Below, piece by piece: positions 26,801 to 33,223 of a DNA stretch of 64,000 nucleotides. The stretch lies in contig NC_087251.1 in the NCBI RefSeq assembly GCF_037042905.1, forward strand, positions 40,048,373 to 40,112,372, written 5' to 3'. A program made the position numbers and the translations under genes. The first letter of the stretch is position 1; each line of letters opens with the position of its first letter. The notes below the pieces were generated by a model, which saw only the letters and a program-made list of their open reading frames with translations, had not been told where the DNA came from and did no database searches. Origin of the DNA: Lytechinus pictus. Its lineage: Eukaryota; Echinodermata; Echinoidea; Temnopleuroida; Toxopneustidae.

Positions 26801-29800
26801 CACTGCTGCTATATTGAATTGTGTAATGCAGAAAGAGACTGCCAGAGGCGTTCTACTTGTTATTCTTGGTACCTCTAATGAAAGTATTTTTGAAGAAAAT
26901 GTTAGTGGTGTGCCCTTATTTTTGTTTCATGTCTTGCCTGCACACCAGAGCAAGACTATACACTGTAGGTGCCGCTTTTCCGAACGCGGCAACAGGGACA
27001 GCGATGGCGTCGACATCAAATCTTAACCGAAGGTTAAGTTTTTGAAATGACAACATAACTTTGAAAGTATATGGACCTAGTTCATGAAACTTGGCCATAA
27101 GGGTAATCAAGTATTATTGAACATCCTGCTTGAGTTTCAAGTCACATGACCGAGGTAAAAGGTCATTTAGGGTCAATGAACTTTGACCAAGTTGGGGGTA
27201 TTTGTTGAGTTACCATAACTTTAAATGTTTTTGGATCTGATTCATAAAACTTGGACATAAGAGTAATCAAGTATCACTCAACATCCTTTGCAAGTTTCAG
27301 GTCACATGACTAAGGTCAAAGGTCATTTAAGGTCAATGAACTTTGGCCATGTGGGGGTATTTGTTGAATAACCATCATAATTGAAAGTTTATAGCGAGAT
27401 GCGTTATCTTGCCAAGTCGACTTCTACAAACTTATCTGTCGACATGGCGAGAAACATTATCTCGCCATTTTAAACAATTATATGTCGACTTATAAGTCGA
27501 CATGGGGAGATATATTATCTTGCCAATTTGATTTATAAAAAGTTATATGTCAACATGGCGAGATTTTCTATCTTGCCAAGTCGACTTATAAAAAGTTATA
27601 TGTTAACATGGCTATATGTTAACATGGTGAGATATTTTATCTTGCCAAGTCGACTTATAAAAAGTTATATGTCAACATGGCGAGATTCCGGATTCTCGCT
27701 GGGACTTGTAACAGCTGATTTATTCTCTCTGTTTATATGTTGTTATTGATCAGGCTCACATGCAAGCACGCTTTGTTATCTTGAGAGTATTAGTAGAAGC
27801 AGGACAAGGCTTAGTAACTATCACCAGGACAACAGGGGATGATGGGAAGCCCGATGTCGTCATTCAAATTGACCGTAGTAAGATAGAGACAGTAGGAAAG
27901 GAGGCCATTGGGAATTTCCTCAGGAAACTACAGGTATGTAGTTTTTAATGATCTTTGTTGCATCTCAAGCTTTCATTTAATTGATTTTCCTCTTTGTGGA
28001 TAGAATATATTTTGTATTGGTTAACCATGAGAATTCTTACAATCAGTTAATCACCTTCCAGTCCTTTCACTTTACATGAGAATAAAAATAAAATCTGCTT
28101 ATGTAATGATAATATCAAGTGTCGGGGGAGGGGGGCTGTCAAATATATTGCTGTACACATGCATGACCAAAATAATGCGTTTAATGGGGTGATTTACTAT
28201 CAATAACTGGGATACATTTCTTTAATCTATTGCTCTTCATCCACATGAATGGCTACACCGAAGACAATAACTCACAAATTCCTTGCGCGGCACGTCCAGT
28301 CACTCATGCAAAGAGACTCCATCATCTTTTCATTTCGCGCTCACCGAGTTGGGACGTCTCGTAGATAAGTGCTCTTATTTACCATCAATATCCCATAAGT
28401 CACTTTTCAACCAAACTTGGATGGTAAATGTACTTTGGGGACCTGCATGTTATGCTGCAGTCAGAGGTCACATGTTAAGGTCAAAGGTCATTTTCAGGTC
28501 AACGTTTATAAAGTTTATGTGCAAGACTGTCTTACGACACATAATTCAGCAACCGTAAGTCACTTTTATACCAAATTTGGATTGTAGATGTACTTAGGAG
28601 ACCTGCATGTTATTGTGTTTGGAGGCCCGGGGGGGGAGGGGGGGGGGTACTCGACAAAAAAAGTGGTAGGTATGTGCTGCGGACTTATTGTAAAAGGAGG
28701 GTCCTCGGAACAGGCTTCGGAACTACAAATGTTTGTGAAAACGGGGGTCCTTGGAACGGGTCGCCTGCGTGTGCATCCCTATGGAACGGGCATACGTGTA
28801 TGCAGCTAGCCCAGCGGCACGGGCGCCGGGTGCGCTCGCGCAGAGGCGATGGTCGGAGAGCGCTCTGCGGCCGCTTTTCACCAAAATTGCAGCTCATTGT
28901 GGCGGATCAATGCGACCGGAACGGCGTAACGAAAAATATGCGAAGCTTTGGAGCGGATTTCTTTCTTCTTTTCTCTCGATAATAAGAAAATGCTATGCTT
29001 CAGAGCGGCTTTCTTAGTTCTTTTTCTCAATAAGATGAAAATGATATGCCCTGGAACGGAAATTTGAGTGTAAAAATGGGGGTCCCCTCCGCGGCACATA
29101 CCCACTATGCATTATATACTGAGTGCCCCCCGGTTCGGAGGTCACATGGTATGGTCAAGGTTCATTTTGAGGTCAACATTAAAGTTTACGTTAAAGACTC
29201 TTATGACAAGTGTTATCCCATCCCAGTCATTTCGCAATGAAGTTTTGATACAATTCTGTTGCGTGCCCTCGCAATAACAATATTTCTGGTTATAGTAGGC
29301 GAGACACAAAATCGCTTGTGCCTTGTCTTGAAGTGTCATTCCATTGGTTATTTAATAAGCATGCATACAGGAGTTTTGTAACCATTCAACATGTTTGTTT
29401 ATATAGGTTTACAAGTCGACTGGAGATTATACTTCAGGCAAGGCCATGTTTAATGGTTACTCAGCTGTTAATGATGATTCTGTAGACCAGTTTCTGTCAC
29501 TGCGTCAGACTGTCCTTGATCGCAAGCAACCCAGACGTATGTTTGTGCAATGCAATACTTCCATTGGAACAGGTAAAAGTGAATACATTTCATTATGTTA
29601 ATATGTGATTAAATTTAAATTGTTTTGCTTAAAATCAGGGCTAACTTTGATTCTCGGTGCTATTCTTTATTAGTGTGTTGCTATTTTTGTCTCGCTTTCA
29701 TAGCAGAGCGAGACTCTAGGCGCCACTTTTCCGATAGCAGATTTTTCTCTTTCCTCTAAAAACAAGTGTTTTATTTGGTTTGGATTCCCCTTTAACTTGG

Positions 29801-31746
29801 AAAGCATATGGACCTAGTTCATGAAACTTTGGACATATTTAATCAAGTATATGTATTACTGAATATCCTGCCTGAGTTTCAGGTCACATGACCAATGTCA
29901 AAGGTCATTATGGGTCAATGAACTTAGACCATGTCGGCGGAATCAACATCAAAATCTTAACCAAGATAAAGTTCTTGAAATGTCGTCATAACTTTGAAAG
30001 TTAATGGATCTAATTCATGAAACTAGGACACAAGTGTAATGGTGTATCACTGAACATGCTGCCTGAATTTCGGGTCATATGACCAAGGTCAATGGTCATT
30101 TAGGGGGAACAAATTTTGTTCATATTTTTACCATTATCATTTTATTCTGCATAATCAAACATATAAACAATATATATAAACAATAGGATGCTGGGAAAGG
30201 AAAAAGATTAACTAAATAACTATAATTTACATTTAGTGCAATCATTTTCAATTTGATAATCCCTATTCATTTTCTGATGCGATCATTTTCATGCAAATTT
30301 TACCAGTATATCCAGTGCATCGGTTGGTTGGGCGGAGGGACCATTAGGTCACAGTGATTAAGTTTGCTCTCCTCTTCCCTGGCCACCAACTGATGCACTG
30401 GGCAAACTGCTATCAAATATTGCACGTACCTGTATGATTTTTATGTCATTTTATGTAATGTTCGATATTGCTTTGTAAATTATCTTAAATATGTTTGAAG
30501 TGCCAAATAAATAATAAATAAATAAATAAATAAATAACCCGAAGGTCTTCCTTTCCAATCCATGTGACTTTACAAAAATAACATACATGATATACATAAT
30601 GATCACAAAACATTAGAATCATACACAGTTTGATATTACAAAGGAATCTAGAGTTTAAAGATAAAAAGTAAATGTTGGTCATGTTGGGGTTATTTGTAAA
30701 ATTGCCATCATAACTTTTTAACATTTTATGGATCTAGTTCATGAAACTTAGCTATAAGTGTAATCAAGTGTCTTTGAACATGTTGCCTGAGTTTCAGGTC
30801 ACATGGTCAAAGTCGATTGTCATTAAAGAGAAATTCCAGTAGTTGCAGTAAACACTGATTTCATGAGAAAGTCTGTAAAACCAGGCTTAATTGTCAGTAT
30901 ATCATCGAGGATCTAGATCTGGTACAGTTACATAACTGAACTTTGTGAAATCTTGAAATCTACGCTGAAAAATGTTCAGACTGAACTTCCCCAACACAGA
31001 TAAGCGCACGTGGGACAGTGTATAATTATTGCTTTGAGCGTCGGGCCCGACGCTCTACCCGAATCGTGTGCTTATTTGCTGATTTCTCAGCAATTACACA
31101 ATTTCTTCCAGAATCCTTTGGCACATGCGTTTTATTTATACAAACAGACACTTTGGTGGTCATTTCATCGGATTCTGTACGAACTCATTTTGATATCGTT
31201 ACCAAAACTAGCATTTACCTTTAAGGGTCAATTGACATAGTAGTTTGCTGTCATATGGATGTTGTTTTTTGTGAATAATTATTAAATAAATGTTTTTAAA
31301 GTCAACACTGCTGCTATATTGAATCATGTAATCCAGGCGAGACTGCCAGAGGCATTCCACTTGTTATTAGGGGTTTTGGAGTGGCAGAATGGTATTTTTT
31401 ATAGGAATAGGGCAAGAAAACTTAACTTGATTAACAGAGCTAATATATAGTATGCTTCAAATAAAAACAAACAGAAGTTGGCAGATCTGACAACTTCCTT
31501 GTCAGATGACAAATGTTGATGAAATTTTTCCCAGATTTAAGCAGATCAGAGGAATTTATAATGAAACTGGACCCCTTTTGTCCCCTCTCTCCTTTCCTAG
31601 ATGGTGAAGTTGTCCTCCATGAGTATGAATCATCAGCAGCAGGCATGATCCAGTCTTTCATTGACAGGTATAGTGAAGATGAGGTCGAGAGGAATGTCAG
31701 AGAACTATGGCAGAAAGACAGACAACACTTCCCTTCCATACAATAA
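2727..31746 (+). CDS. DPP3: DPP3 gene (dipeptidyl peptidase III), C-terminal ten exons, overview
   Basis: Joining 2727-2857, 4286-4344, 7226-7420, 13807-13913, 18806-18961, 22097-22221, 24773-24893, 27754-27933, 29407-29572 and 31601-31746 gives one open frame of 1386 nt (461 codons plus TAA). Every junction has AG before and GT after the exon, and phases agree throughout. The protein matches the M49 family: [24 protein letters not shown], the zinc motif HELLGH, the second zinc motif EECRAE, and [11 protein letters not shown]. Known biology: a cytosolic zinc exopeptidase that removes dipeptides from the N-terminus of short peptides; the two His of HELLGH and the first Glu-containing motif residues of EECRAE bind zinc. 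Human DPP3 is 737 aa, so roughly the first 270 residues are coded upstream of base 1. No key residue is missing and no exon is broken, so the gene looks functional. The introns are 1.4-6.4 kb and packed with repeats. Confidence 0.95.
2969..3127. mobile_element. MITE with GGGGAGCGTTTCATGA terminal inverted repeats
   Basis: 159 bp. The left end GGGGAGCGTTTCATGA is mirrored by gatgaaacgctcccc on the right. Inside, ttgtcggac words occur in both orientations (cgacaagtcc, ttgtcggatc), so most of the element folds back. It interrupts an older repeat (tgcctgaacgaagttcagcag, then cctgttagtctgttg) that also occurs at 12507-12580. A diverged relative with the same ends is at 48128-52831. Confidence 0.8.
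3128..4285. other. Intron: low-complexity and a small hairpin
   Basis: Two near-identical copies of a ~50-bp word (cttacagccgacatatctttt) lie at 3209 and 3255. From 3600 to 3960 the sequence is rich in ctgggctggg words. At 4039-4111 a hairpin pairs agctctctctatgcgcttcact with the reverse complement of agtgcatagagagagattt. No coding potential. Confidence 0.45.
4286..4344 (+). CDS. DPP3: DPP3 exon
   Basis: 59 nt between tctag and gtaaat. Reads [20 protein letters not shown] across the phase-2/phase-1 junctions, matching human [21 protein letters not shown] short exon with no stop in frame. Confidence 0.93.
4419..4811. mobile_element. MITE-like element with GTACCG..TTTACACA..GACTCGG inverted ends
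   Basis: The left end gtaccgtttttacacacgac and the right end, read in reverse (gtaccgtgtttacacagtga), agree over about 28 bp; both run on into ACTCGG-type words. Interior words cacggcccgcggatcac and cacggcttgcggatcac recur. No ORF of its own. Target duplication not clear. Confidence 0.65.
5025..5095 (+). mobile_element. 3' tail of a tRNA-derived SINE
   Basis: The sequence gccattaacagcgctttgc followed by aaaaagcgctatataaatcc and a tattattgtt tail is the 3' end of the SINE family seen complete at 63612-63889. The head is missing, so this is a truncated copy. Confidence 0.6.
5150..6745. repeat. Long dispersed repeat, copy 1 (second copy in RAD51 intron)
   Basis: About 1.6 kb that matches 59225-60120 and 62880-63140 in order. 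Shared words include ggaccaaaacacctctttt, aagaagaagaatcattcttt, gaatactgcactctgattgg, gtggtaatctcctcaaatac, ccaatcagaactctggattt, gaaaatctcacgaatcatga and gccgccatcaatttcaagc. The two CCAAT-containing segments (tgattggtca, agccaatcaga) face each other. No ORF with known homology. It could be a non-autonomous mobile element; I see no clear ends. Confidence 0.6.
6746..7225. other. Intron before the exon at 7226, nothing recognised
   Basis: AT-rich, no coding signal and no bounded repeat. A polypyrimidine tract (cttttttgttttgataatttag) leads to the exon. Confidence 0.5.
7226..7420 (+). CDS. DPP3: DPP3 exon
   Basis: 195 nt between tttag and gtgagc. Reads [18 protein letters not shown], then [38 protein letters not shown] and INIPN, ending one base into the Tyr codon. 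Closely matches human DPP3 [23 protein letters not shown]. Two decayed copies of its 3' end lie directly downstream (see 7396-7625). Confidence 0.95.
7396..7625 (+). repeat. Tandem triplication of the exon 3' end and splice donor
   Basis: The exon end plus donor (ccagcaggcatcaacattcc, then aaatt|gtgagc) at 7396 is repeated at 7495 (ccagtaggcattaacattcc, aaattttgagc, donor GT lost) and at 7591 (ccggcaggcatcagcttgcc, aaatt|gtgagc, donor kept). Spacing is 99 and 96 bp. Copies two and three are each preceded by a pyrimidine tract ending in AG. Confidence 0.85.
7648..8244. mobile_element. TTAA-flanked MITE, AGGTCAAGTCCACCCC ends, copy 1
   Basis: Left end TTAAAGGTCAAGTCCACCCC and right end GGGGTGGACTTGTCCTTTAA are reverse complements, with TTAA at both borders. 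The interior is also an imperfect inverted repeat: cactcactatttcttttg pairs with acgaaagaaatagtgagtg. Non-coding. Other copies at 49273-49884, 57008-57525 and 63145-64000. TTAA target choice is known for the piggyBac and Kolobok superfamilies; which one mobilises this family cannot be decided here. Confidence 0.85.
8245..9226. other. Intron, no gene recognised
   Basis: AT-rich with scattered inverted words (tatacatccaaagaaaat at 8540 is echoed inverted near 12357). The stretch 8690-8790 is GC-richer and has a CRE-like tgacgtcac at 8742. No supported coding sequence. Confidence 0.4.
9227..9838. repeat. Large foldback (inverted repeat ~140-165-bp arms)
   Basis: Left arm 9227-9394 and right arm 9699-9838 are near-perfect reverse complements: ccacccaagggctcattaca pairs with tgtaatgaacccttgggtgg, and actagttagaaatccactgc pairs with gcagtggatttctaactagt. 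The left arm has a ~14-bp insertion (acgcctccaggcta). In the loop, tgcgaggttagtattagtat occurs twice in tandem (9650-9700). No ORF. Probably a foldback or MITE-type element. Confidence 0.85.
9962..10121. repeat. Hairpin ~160 bp
   Basis: tacctcaagtgatgttcgtg at the left pairs with the reverse of caaacatcacttgaggtag at the right. The arms continue through tccacttcactac/gtagtgaagtgga and meet at acctacccgggtaggt near 10035. An almost full-length palindrome that lies 120 bp from the foldback at 9227-9838. Confidence 0.85.
10122..12499. other. Intron with a diverged MITE relative
   Basis: No exon found. Positions 11092-11430 start aggagaagtccacgcaatc and end gatgtggacttgactttt, with tttgcatatcattgttttgt inside. 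This is a diverged relative of the TTAA MITE family. A pyrimidine/purine-rich stretch lies at 11520-11630, and a GC-richer patch at 12110-12200 carries gtgacgtcac. Nothing else could be named. Confidence 0.45.
12500..13200 (+). repeat. Degenerate tandem repeat of the ggtcaaaggtca family
   Basis: About five ~130-bp units, each built from tttttgttcaac, tgctctcatttctttatttctgc, ttggtacatatgat, aataccac, gaggatgatggggtcaaagg and tcatctaggggtcaaaaggtc. The head (cctgcctgaacaaagttt) matches the repeat interrupted by the MITE at 2969. Related sequence recurs in other DPP3 introns. Confidence 0.7.
13807..13913 (+). CDS. DPP3: DPP3 exon
   Basis: 107 nt between ctatag and gtaagt. With the upstream T it reads [20 protein letters not shown], then [16 protein letters not shown], matching human [19 protein letters not shown]. 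Ends in phase 0. A 25-bp direct repeat (ctgatccatccaactataaa and five more bases) lies just upstream at about 13725-13774. Confidence 0.93.
14115..14360 (+). repeat. Dispersed repeat with GTCTCGC stem-loop and nuclear-receptor-like half-sites
   Basis: Begins gtctcgcctgcatagcagag, a short stem-loop closed by gcgagac. Then come gtcaacattgaaat, gttcatgaaacttggacata and catcctgcctgagtttt, followed by clustered AGGTCA words: an AGGTCAAAGGTCA direct repeat at 14318-14330 and gggtcaatgacct at 14335-14346. The same family occurs at 15295-15545, 25115-25656, 26675-26745, 26932-27395, 28420-28560, 29137-29235, 29683-30125 and 30670-30830. Confidence 0.75.
14361..16888. other. Intron, repeats only
   Basis: Holds a second copy of the GTCTCGC-type family at 15295-15545 (cctcgcttgcatagcagaag, gacgacgcttttccgacgg). 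The rest is AT-rich DNA without a supported exon. A cytosine-rich patch at 16310-16400 gives an open frame but has no homology. Confidence 0.45.
16889..17085 (-). pseudogene. piggyBac-like transposase remnant
   Basis: On the - strand, about 17065 down to 16960 reads [31 protein letters not shown], then a stop where a Trp is usual, then [10 protein letters not shown] one-base shift continues as [10 protein letters not shown]. This resembles the N-terminal part of piggyBac-type (DDE_Tnp_1_7) transposases: the EMKAFLGL..MG..K.P....YW block and the VMSRNRF block. Only ~60 residues survive, with one stop and one frameshift. It lies antisense inside a DPP3 intron. The family call rests on remembered motif order, not on a search. 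Confidence 0.6.
17086..17927. other. Intron, nothing recognised
   Basis: AT-rich, no coding signal and no bounded repeat seen. Confidence 0.4.
17928..18365 (+). repeat. Duplicated block X-Y-X
   Basis: An 88-bp block X (starts aaaatgtgtgtgcgtcagaa) at 17928-18015 recurs at 18278-18365. Between them is the 262-bp block Y (starts aaggttgattattttatgg, ends ccccgcgacttaa) at 18018-18279. Y occurs again at 20796-21057. By eye I find no difference between the copies. Confidence 0.85.
18440..18805 (+). repeat. Degenerate tandem copies of the exon's 3' splice site and 5' end
   Basis: The real acceptor and exon start (tttgcag|gaattgtacaagaaatt at 18800) is preceded by decayed copies: tttgcag|gaactgcacaagatgaa (exon-like part at 18552), tttgcggtaattgtccaagaa (18606, AG lost), tttgcattgtacaagaaatt (18657) and tttgcagtagttgtacaagaa (18724). 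A more distant one, attgtacaagaggctaaatgg, lies near 18446. Spacing is 52-77 bp for the closest four. Confidence 0.85.
18806..18961 (+). CDS. DPP3: DPP3 exon with catalytic HELLGH
   Basis: 156 nt between tgcag and gtaagc, 52 codons, phase 0 at both ends. Reads [17 protein letters not shown], then HELLGH (18857-18874), [20 protein letters not shown] and [15 protein letters not shown] is the hallmark M49 zinc motif: both His bind zinc and the Glu is the catalytic base. All are intact. Confidence 0.97.
19101..19412. mobile_element. MITE with GGCCCGTATTCTGAAGTCAG ends, copy 1
   Basis: Left ggcccgtattctgaagtcag and right, in reverse, ggcccgtattctgaagtcgg; the inverted repeat continues into gtttaact/gtttaaca. 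312 bp, non-coding. Second copy at 43760-44070, with aaaccacaactttaaacctg shared. Confidence 0.85.
19494..19885 (-). mobile_element. Truncated copy of the hAT-like element of 21100-21671
   Basis: Starts cccggggagccacttccatt gacgagtggataccatgcg and runs inverted relative to the right half of the 21100 copy: aaaagcaccctaaacaagta, cccttaacaagtattggcgt, and tttagtctttttataccgtc near 19870. The opposite end is missing. The CTTGTTAAGGG word recurs, as in the full copies. Confidence 0.7.
19886..20795. other. Intron, nothing firmly identified
   Basis: AT-rich with one GC-richer patch near 20660-20700. No exon and no bounded repeat. Confidence 0.35.
20796..21057 (+). repeat. Second copy of duplicated block Y
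   Basis: 262 bp that look identical to 18018-18279 (starts aaggttgattattttatgg, ends gcgacttaa). It sits on the other side of the DPP3 catalytic exon, in the same orientation, 2778 bp from the first copy. Confidence 0.85.
21100..21671. mobile_element. Non-autonomous hAT-like element with 8-bp target duplication
   Basis: The 8-bp direct repeat TAAATGAC lies at 21092-21099 and 21672-21679. The ends are G-rich then gacgagtggataccatgcg on the left, and gcatggtatccacttgtcga then C-rich on the right: inverted repeats. An array of acttgttaaggg/acttgtttaggg words lies at 21450-21600. Eight-bp duplications are typical of hAT transposons. No transposase ORF. Confidence 0.8.
21864..22033. mobile_element. 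Palindromic MITE next to an exon
   Basis: Left gggtgtttcataaagctgtt cgtaagttaagagc pairs with right gctcttaacttacgaacagc tttatgaaacggccc. The arms are ~65 bp including aagaacgactggtga. It ends ~64 bp upstream of the DPP3 exon at 22097. Confidence 0.85.
22097..22221 (+). CDS. DPP3: DPP3 exon with EECRAE
   Basis: 125 nt between tgtag and gtaagt. Reads [20 protein letters not shown], then PY, EECRAE (22163-22180), [13 protein letters not shown], ending two bases into Lys. EECRAE is the second conserved M49 motif and supplies the third zinc ligand. Human has SSYEECRAESVGLYL. Confidence 0.96.
22476..23640. repeat. 55-bp minisatellite, 21 full units
   Basis: Units of exactly 55 bp, starting aacagttctaacatgcctga. 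Two main variants occur: A (cctga...catatggactgtttcctttat) and B (cgtga...catgtagactctttccattat). Order by unit: A1-5, B6-8, A9-10, B11, one A/B chimera (12), B13-16, A17-21, then a 10-bp partial unit. There are no unrelated spacers, so it is not a CRISPR array. It lies in the intron between 22221 and 24773. Confidence 0.95.
23641..24772. other. Intron with a decayed CTTGTTTAGGG-word element
   Basis: From about 24110 to 24515 words like acttgtttaggagtc, aaacttgtttaggg and aactcgtttagggggt recur and the segment ends at a C-run (gactgccccccccc). This suggests a degenerate relative of the hAT-like family at 21100. No ends or duplication could be fixed. The rest is AT-rich and featureless. Confidence 0.45.
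24773..24893 (+). CDS. DPP3: DPP3 exon
   Basis: 121 nt between gtttag and gtacgt. Reads [20 protein letters not shown], then [21 protein letters not shown], closely matching human [35 protein letters not shown]. Confidence 0.96.
25115..25656 (+). repeat. GTCTCGC/AGGTCA family, copy interrupted by a foldback
   Basis: Starts gtctctcctgcatagcagag and carries gttcgtgaaacttagacata, caggtcacatgaccaatgtc and aaaggtcacttagggtcaac. It resumes after the element at 25657-26674 (ttgcacatgtcttaggtcac, 26678). Confidence 0.7.
25657..26674. mobile_element. Foldback element with ATACTGTA..AAGCTGT..TTTCGCG ends
   Basis: Left atactgtagaagctgttatt ttcgcg pairs with the right end aattacagcttatacagtat. Both arms continue into ttcgcgggttgttaaattcg / ttcgcgtgttgttaaattcg, which run in the same orientation, so the subterminal part also holds a direct repeat. 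About 1 kb, inserted in the repeat at 25115. It carries a SINE-like sequence. Confidence 0.75.
26350..26515 (+). mobile_element. SINE-like sequence with pol III promoter boxes and 7SL-like head
   Basis: The head tgggcgttgtggcgtgcgcc tgtaatccaagctgtgggg resembles the Alu domain of 7SL RNA (GGCG.GGUGGCG.G.GCCUGUA.UCC.AGCU). A box-B-like ggttcgatcc lies at ~26427. The tail is gacgttaaaggtcggtccca gacgtaaataatc. No internal terminator before the tail. It could instead be tRNA-derived. Confidence 0.5.
26932..27392 (+). repeat. GTCTCGC/AGGTCA family, two modules
   Basis: tgtcttgcctgcacaccaga gcaagac begins the copy. Two successive modules each contain gttcatgaaacttgg-type words, catcct..gtttcaggtcacatgac and aaaggtcattt. 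AGGTCAAAGGTCA occurs at 27313-27325. Confidence 0.7.
27393..27690. repeat. Short tandem repeat with GTCGAC palindromes before an exon
   Basis: Four or five ~65-70-bp units of ttatcttgccaagtcgactt ataaaaagttatatgtcaac atggcgagat. The block atgtcgacttataagtcgac at (27482-27503) is a perfect palindrome. It ends ~60 bp before the exon at 27754. Confidence 0.75.
27754..27933 (+). CDS. DPP3: DPP3 exon
   Basis: 180 nt between gatcag and gtatgt, 60 codons. Reads [60 protein letters not shown]. Human has [31 protein letters not shown]. Confidence 0.96.
27934..29406. other. Intron with AGGTCA repeats and one inserted element
   Basis: Repeats of the AGGTCA family at 28420-28560 (agaggtcacatg, AGGTCAAAGGTCA at 28478-28490, caggtcaacg) and again at 28590-28626 continuing at 29127, split by the element described separately. 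No exon beyond the DPP3 ones. Confidence 0.6.
28627..29126. mobile_element. Small inserted element with CCGGGGGG ends and 8-bp duplication
   Basis: It splits a repeat that is intact at 28435. Left border gtgTTTGGAGG|cccgggg and right border ccccccggTTCGGAGG|tcac give a near-duplication TT(T/C)GGAGG. Ends are cccgggggggg...tactc and gagtgccccccgg in reverse. The interior repeats cctcggaacagg, ccttggaacggg and ctatggaacgggc words. Non-coding; possibly hAT-like. Confidence 0.65.
29407..29572 (+). CDS. DPP3: DPP3 exon
   Basis: 166 nt between tatag and gtaaaa. Reads [55 protein letters not shown], ending one base into the next codon. Human has VLKSTGDVAGGRALYEGYATV. Confidence 0.95.
29573..31600. 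other. Last DPP3 intron: repeats, microsatellite, palindrome
   Basis: GTCTCGC/AGGTCA family modules at 29683-30125 and 30670-30830. A segment at 30160-30540 ends in (AAATA/AAAT)n at 30505-30537 and looks like the 3' end of a retroelement. A perfect 20-bp palindrome GAGCGTCGGGCCCGACGCTC lies at 31036-31055. tcagatctgacaactt words near 31480 resemble the MITE at 2969. A pyrimidine tract precedes the last exon. Confidence 0.6.
31601..31746 (+). CDS. DPP3: DPP3 last coding exon
   Basis: 146 nt after ttcctag, ending in TAA at 31744. Reads [48 protein letters not shown]. Human has LLEYEASAAGLIRSFSERF. AATAAA overlaps the stop codon, too early to be the working poly(A) signal; the true 3' end is not fixed. 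Confidence 0.96.
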
Positions 31747-33223
31747 ATGTAACACTGATGCCTTCACAGATTCAGGGGATGCAAGGTACAGCAATGTGTA
31801 GGTAAATACCCTCGGAACAATTCCGTAAAATATGTACATCCAACCCCTTTTTTTCTGGGACCTTCCCGAAGTAATTTATGTCTGATTTCTAGGTTGTTAT
31901 GCTCTGAAATTATCATGGCTTGAGTAGTTCATGTCGTGAAAGAAGAATTGAGAAAATCAGAAGTCAAAAATCAAAAGTGTTTATTATTTATTGTCCCTCA
32001 ATATTAGTAGGTATGCCTCATATGCCTTATCATTCAAAAGCAGAACTGTAAATTGGTCTATCTAAAATATAGAGCTCTTTAAACCATAAGATGAAATGAT
32101 AAAATGGTTTAACGAGAAGATAAGACCATTTTACCATAGTATGGCAAAAGTGTTCATGGTCTATCTACAAACGATACCATTTTACCATCTTTAAAGTAAT
32201 TTTGTCTCAGAACAGCGATTTTCAAGACTGTTTTACCATTTGACGGCCTTACTGCCGATAACTGAAATAACAATAACTTGTTATCACTATATAAAGGCTT
32301 GCAAAGAAAATCTGTTAAATTTTGTTTTATTACCAGTAATTTATTAATGCAGGACTTTATAAGTGTCCTTTGAATCAGATTTAAGTACTTTTTAGTAGAA
32401 CATTATTTTTGTTTGTTTACCCTGACAAAAAGTTTATTGTAAAAATAGAAAAAATAGAAAAATATATTGGTGAAGGTTTAAGGAAAGTCCATCAAAGATT
32501 AAAAAAGTTATATCTTTTTTTATATTTGTGACATGATATGCCAGCAGCTTCCTCTGTATCTTGAATTAAGAGTCAATGAAATGTAATTTCTCAGAATTTT
32601 TTTTATTTTTTTATTTACCTCCAGTATATAAAAAAAAAGTTATTTCACACCCTCTCCTAAAAGAAAGAAAAATTCCGTCTTCATGAATCATTAACTAGTT
32701 TAAGTTCATGCATTTTATATTACACAACATATGGGGCAGCTGCTTGTTTATGACATCACAAATATTTTCATGGTGAACTTCCCCCTTAAACATCCTGTGC
32801 ATATGAATATTATTATTCCATGGCCTGTGTGAAAACAAAATCATTATTTTGACTGTTTGTGTGACTGTGTTATTCTATACATTTCAATTTGATTGATAAA
32901 TGGCATTTTCTATATACACACACACACACAAGTGACAGTAAAAAGTAGTAAAATCTAAATAAATAATATGAATTCTGTAAAATGAAAATATAACCATCTT
33001 TGTCAGCTATTTTTTTTCTTTCTGTAACTTGCTCTGAAGTGCCTTGACCATCTAATTAAGATTGAAAGTGCACTATATAAATTCTATGTATTATTGGTAT
33101 TATGTAGTTAATTAGTTATCCTGGATTTTATCAGACTATACACTTATTTCATTACAAAAATGTTAAAGATTTTGTTCGACTCGCTCACATTTCTTTATTT
33201 GTGCATCAATTGTGTTCAGTTAG
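31747..33223. other. DPP3 3' flank, no gene
   Basis: Includes the unseen end of the DPP3 3' UTR. AT-rich. A short (CA)n is at 32919-32930. gtgcactatataaattctat followed by attattgg at 33067-33100 looks like another SINE 3' tail. Confidence 0.45.

Noticed and set aside
30505..30537. Poly(A)-like tail as a processed pseudogene end
   Set aside because: It is an AAATA/AAAT microsatellite, and no coding remnant precedes it.
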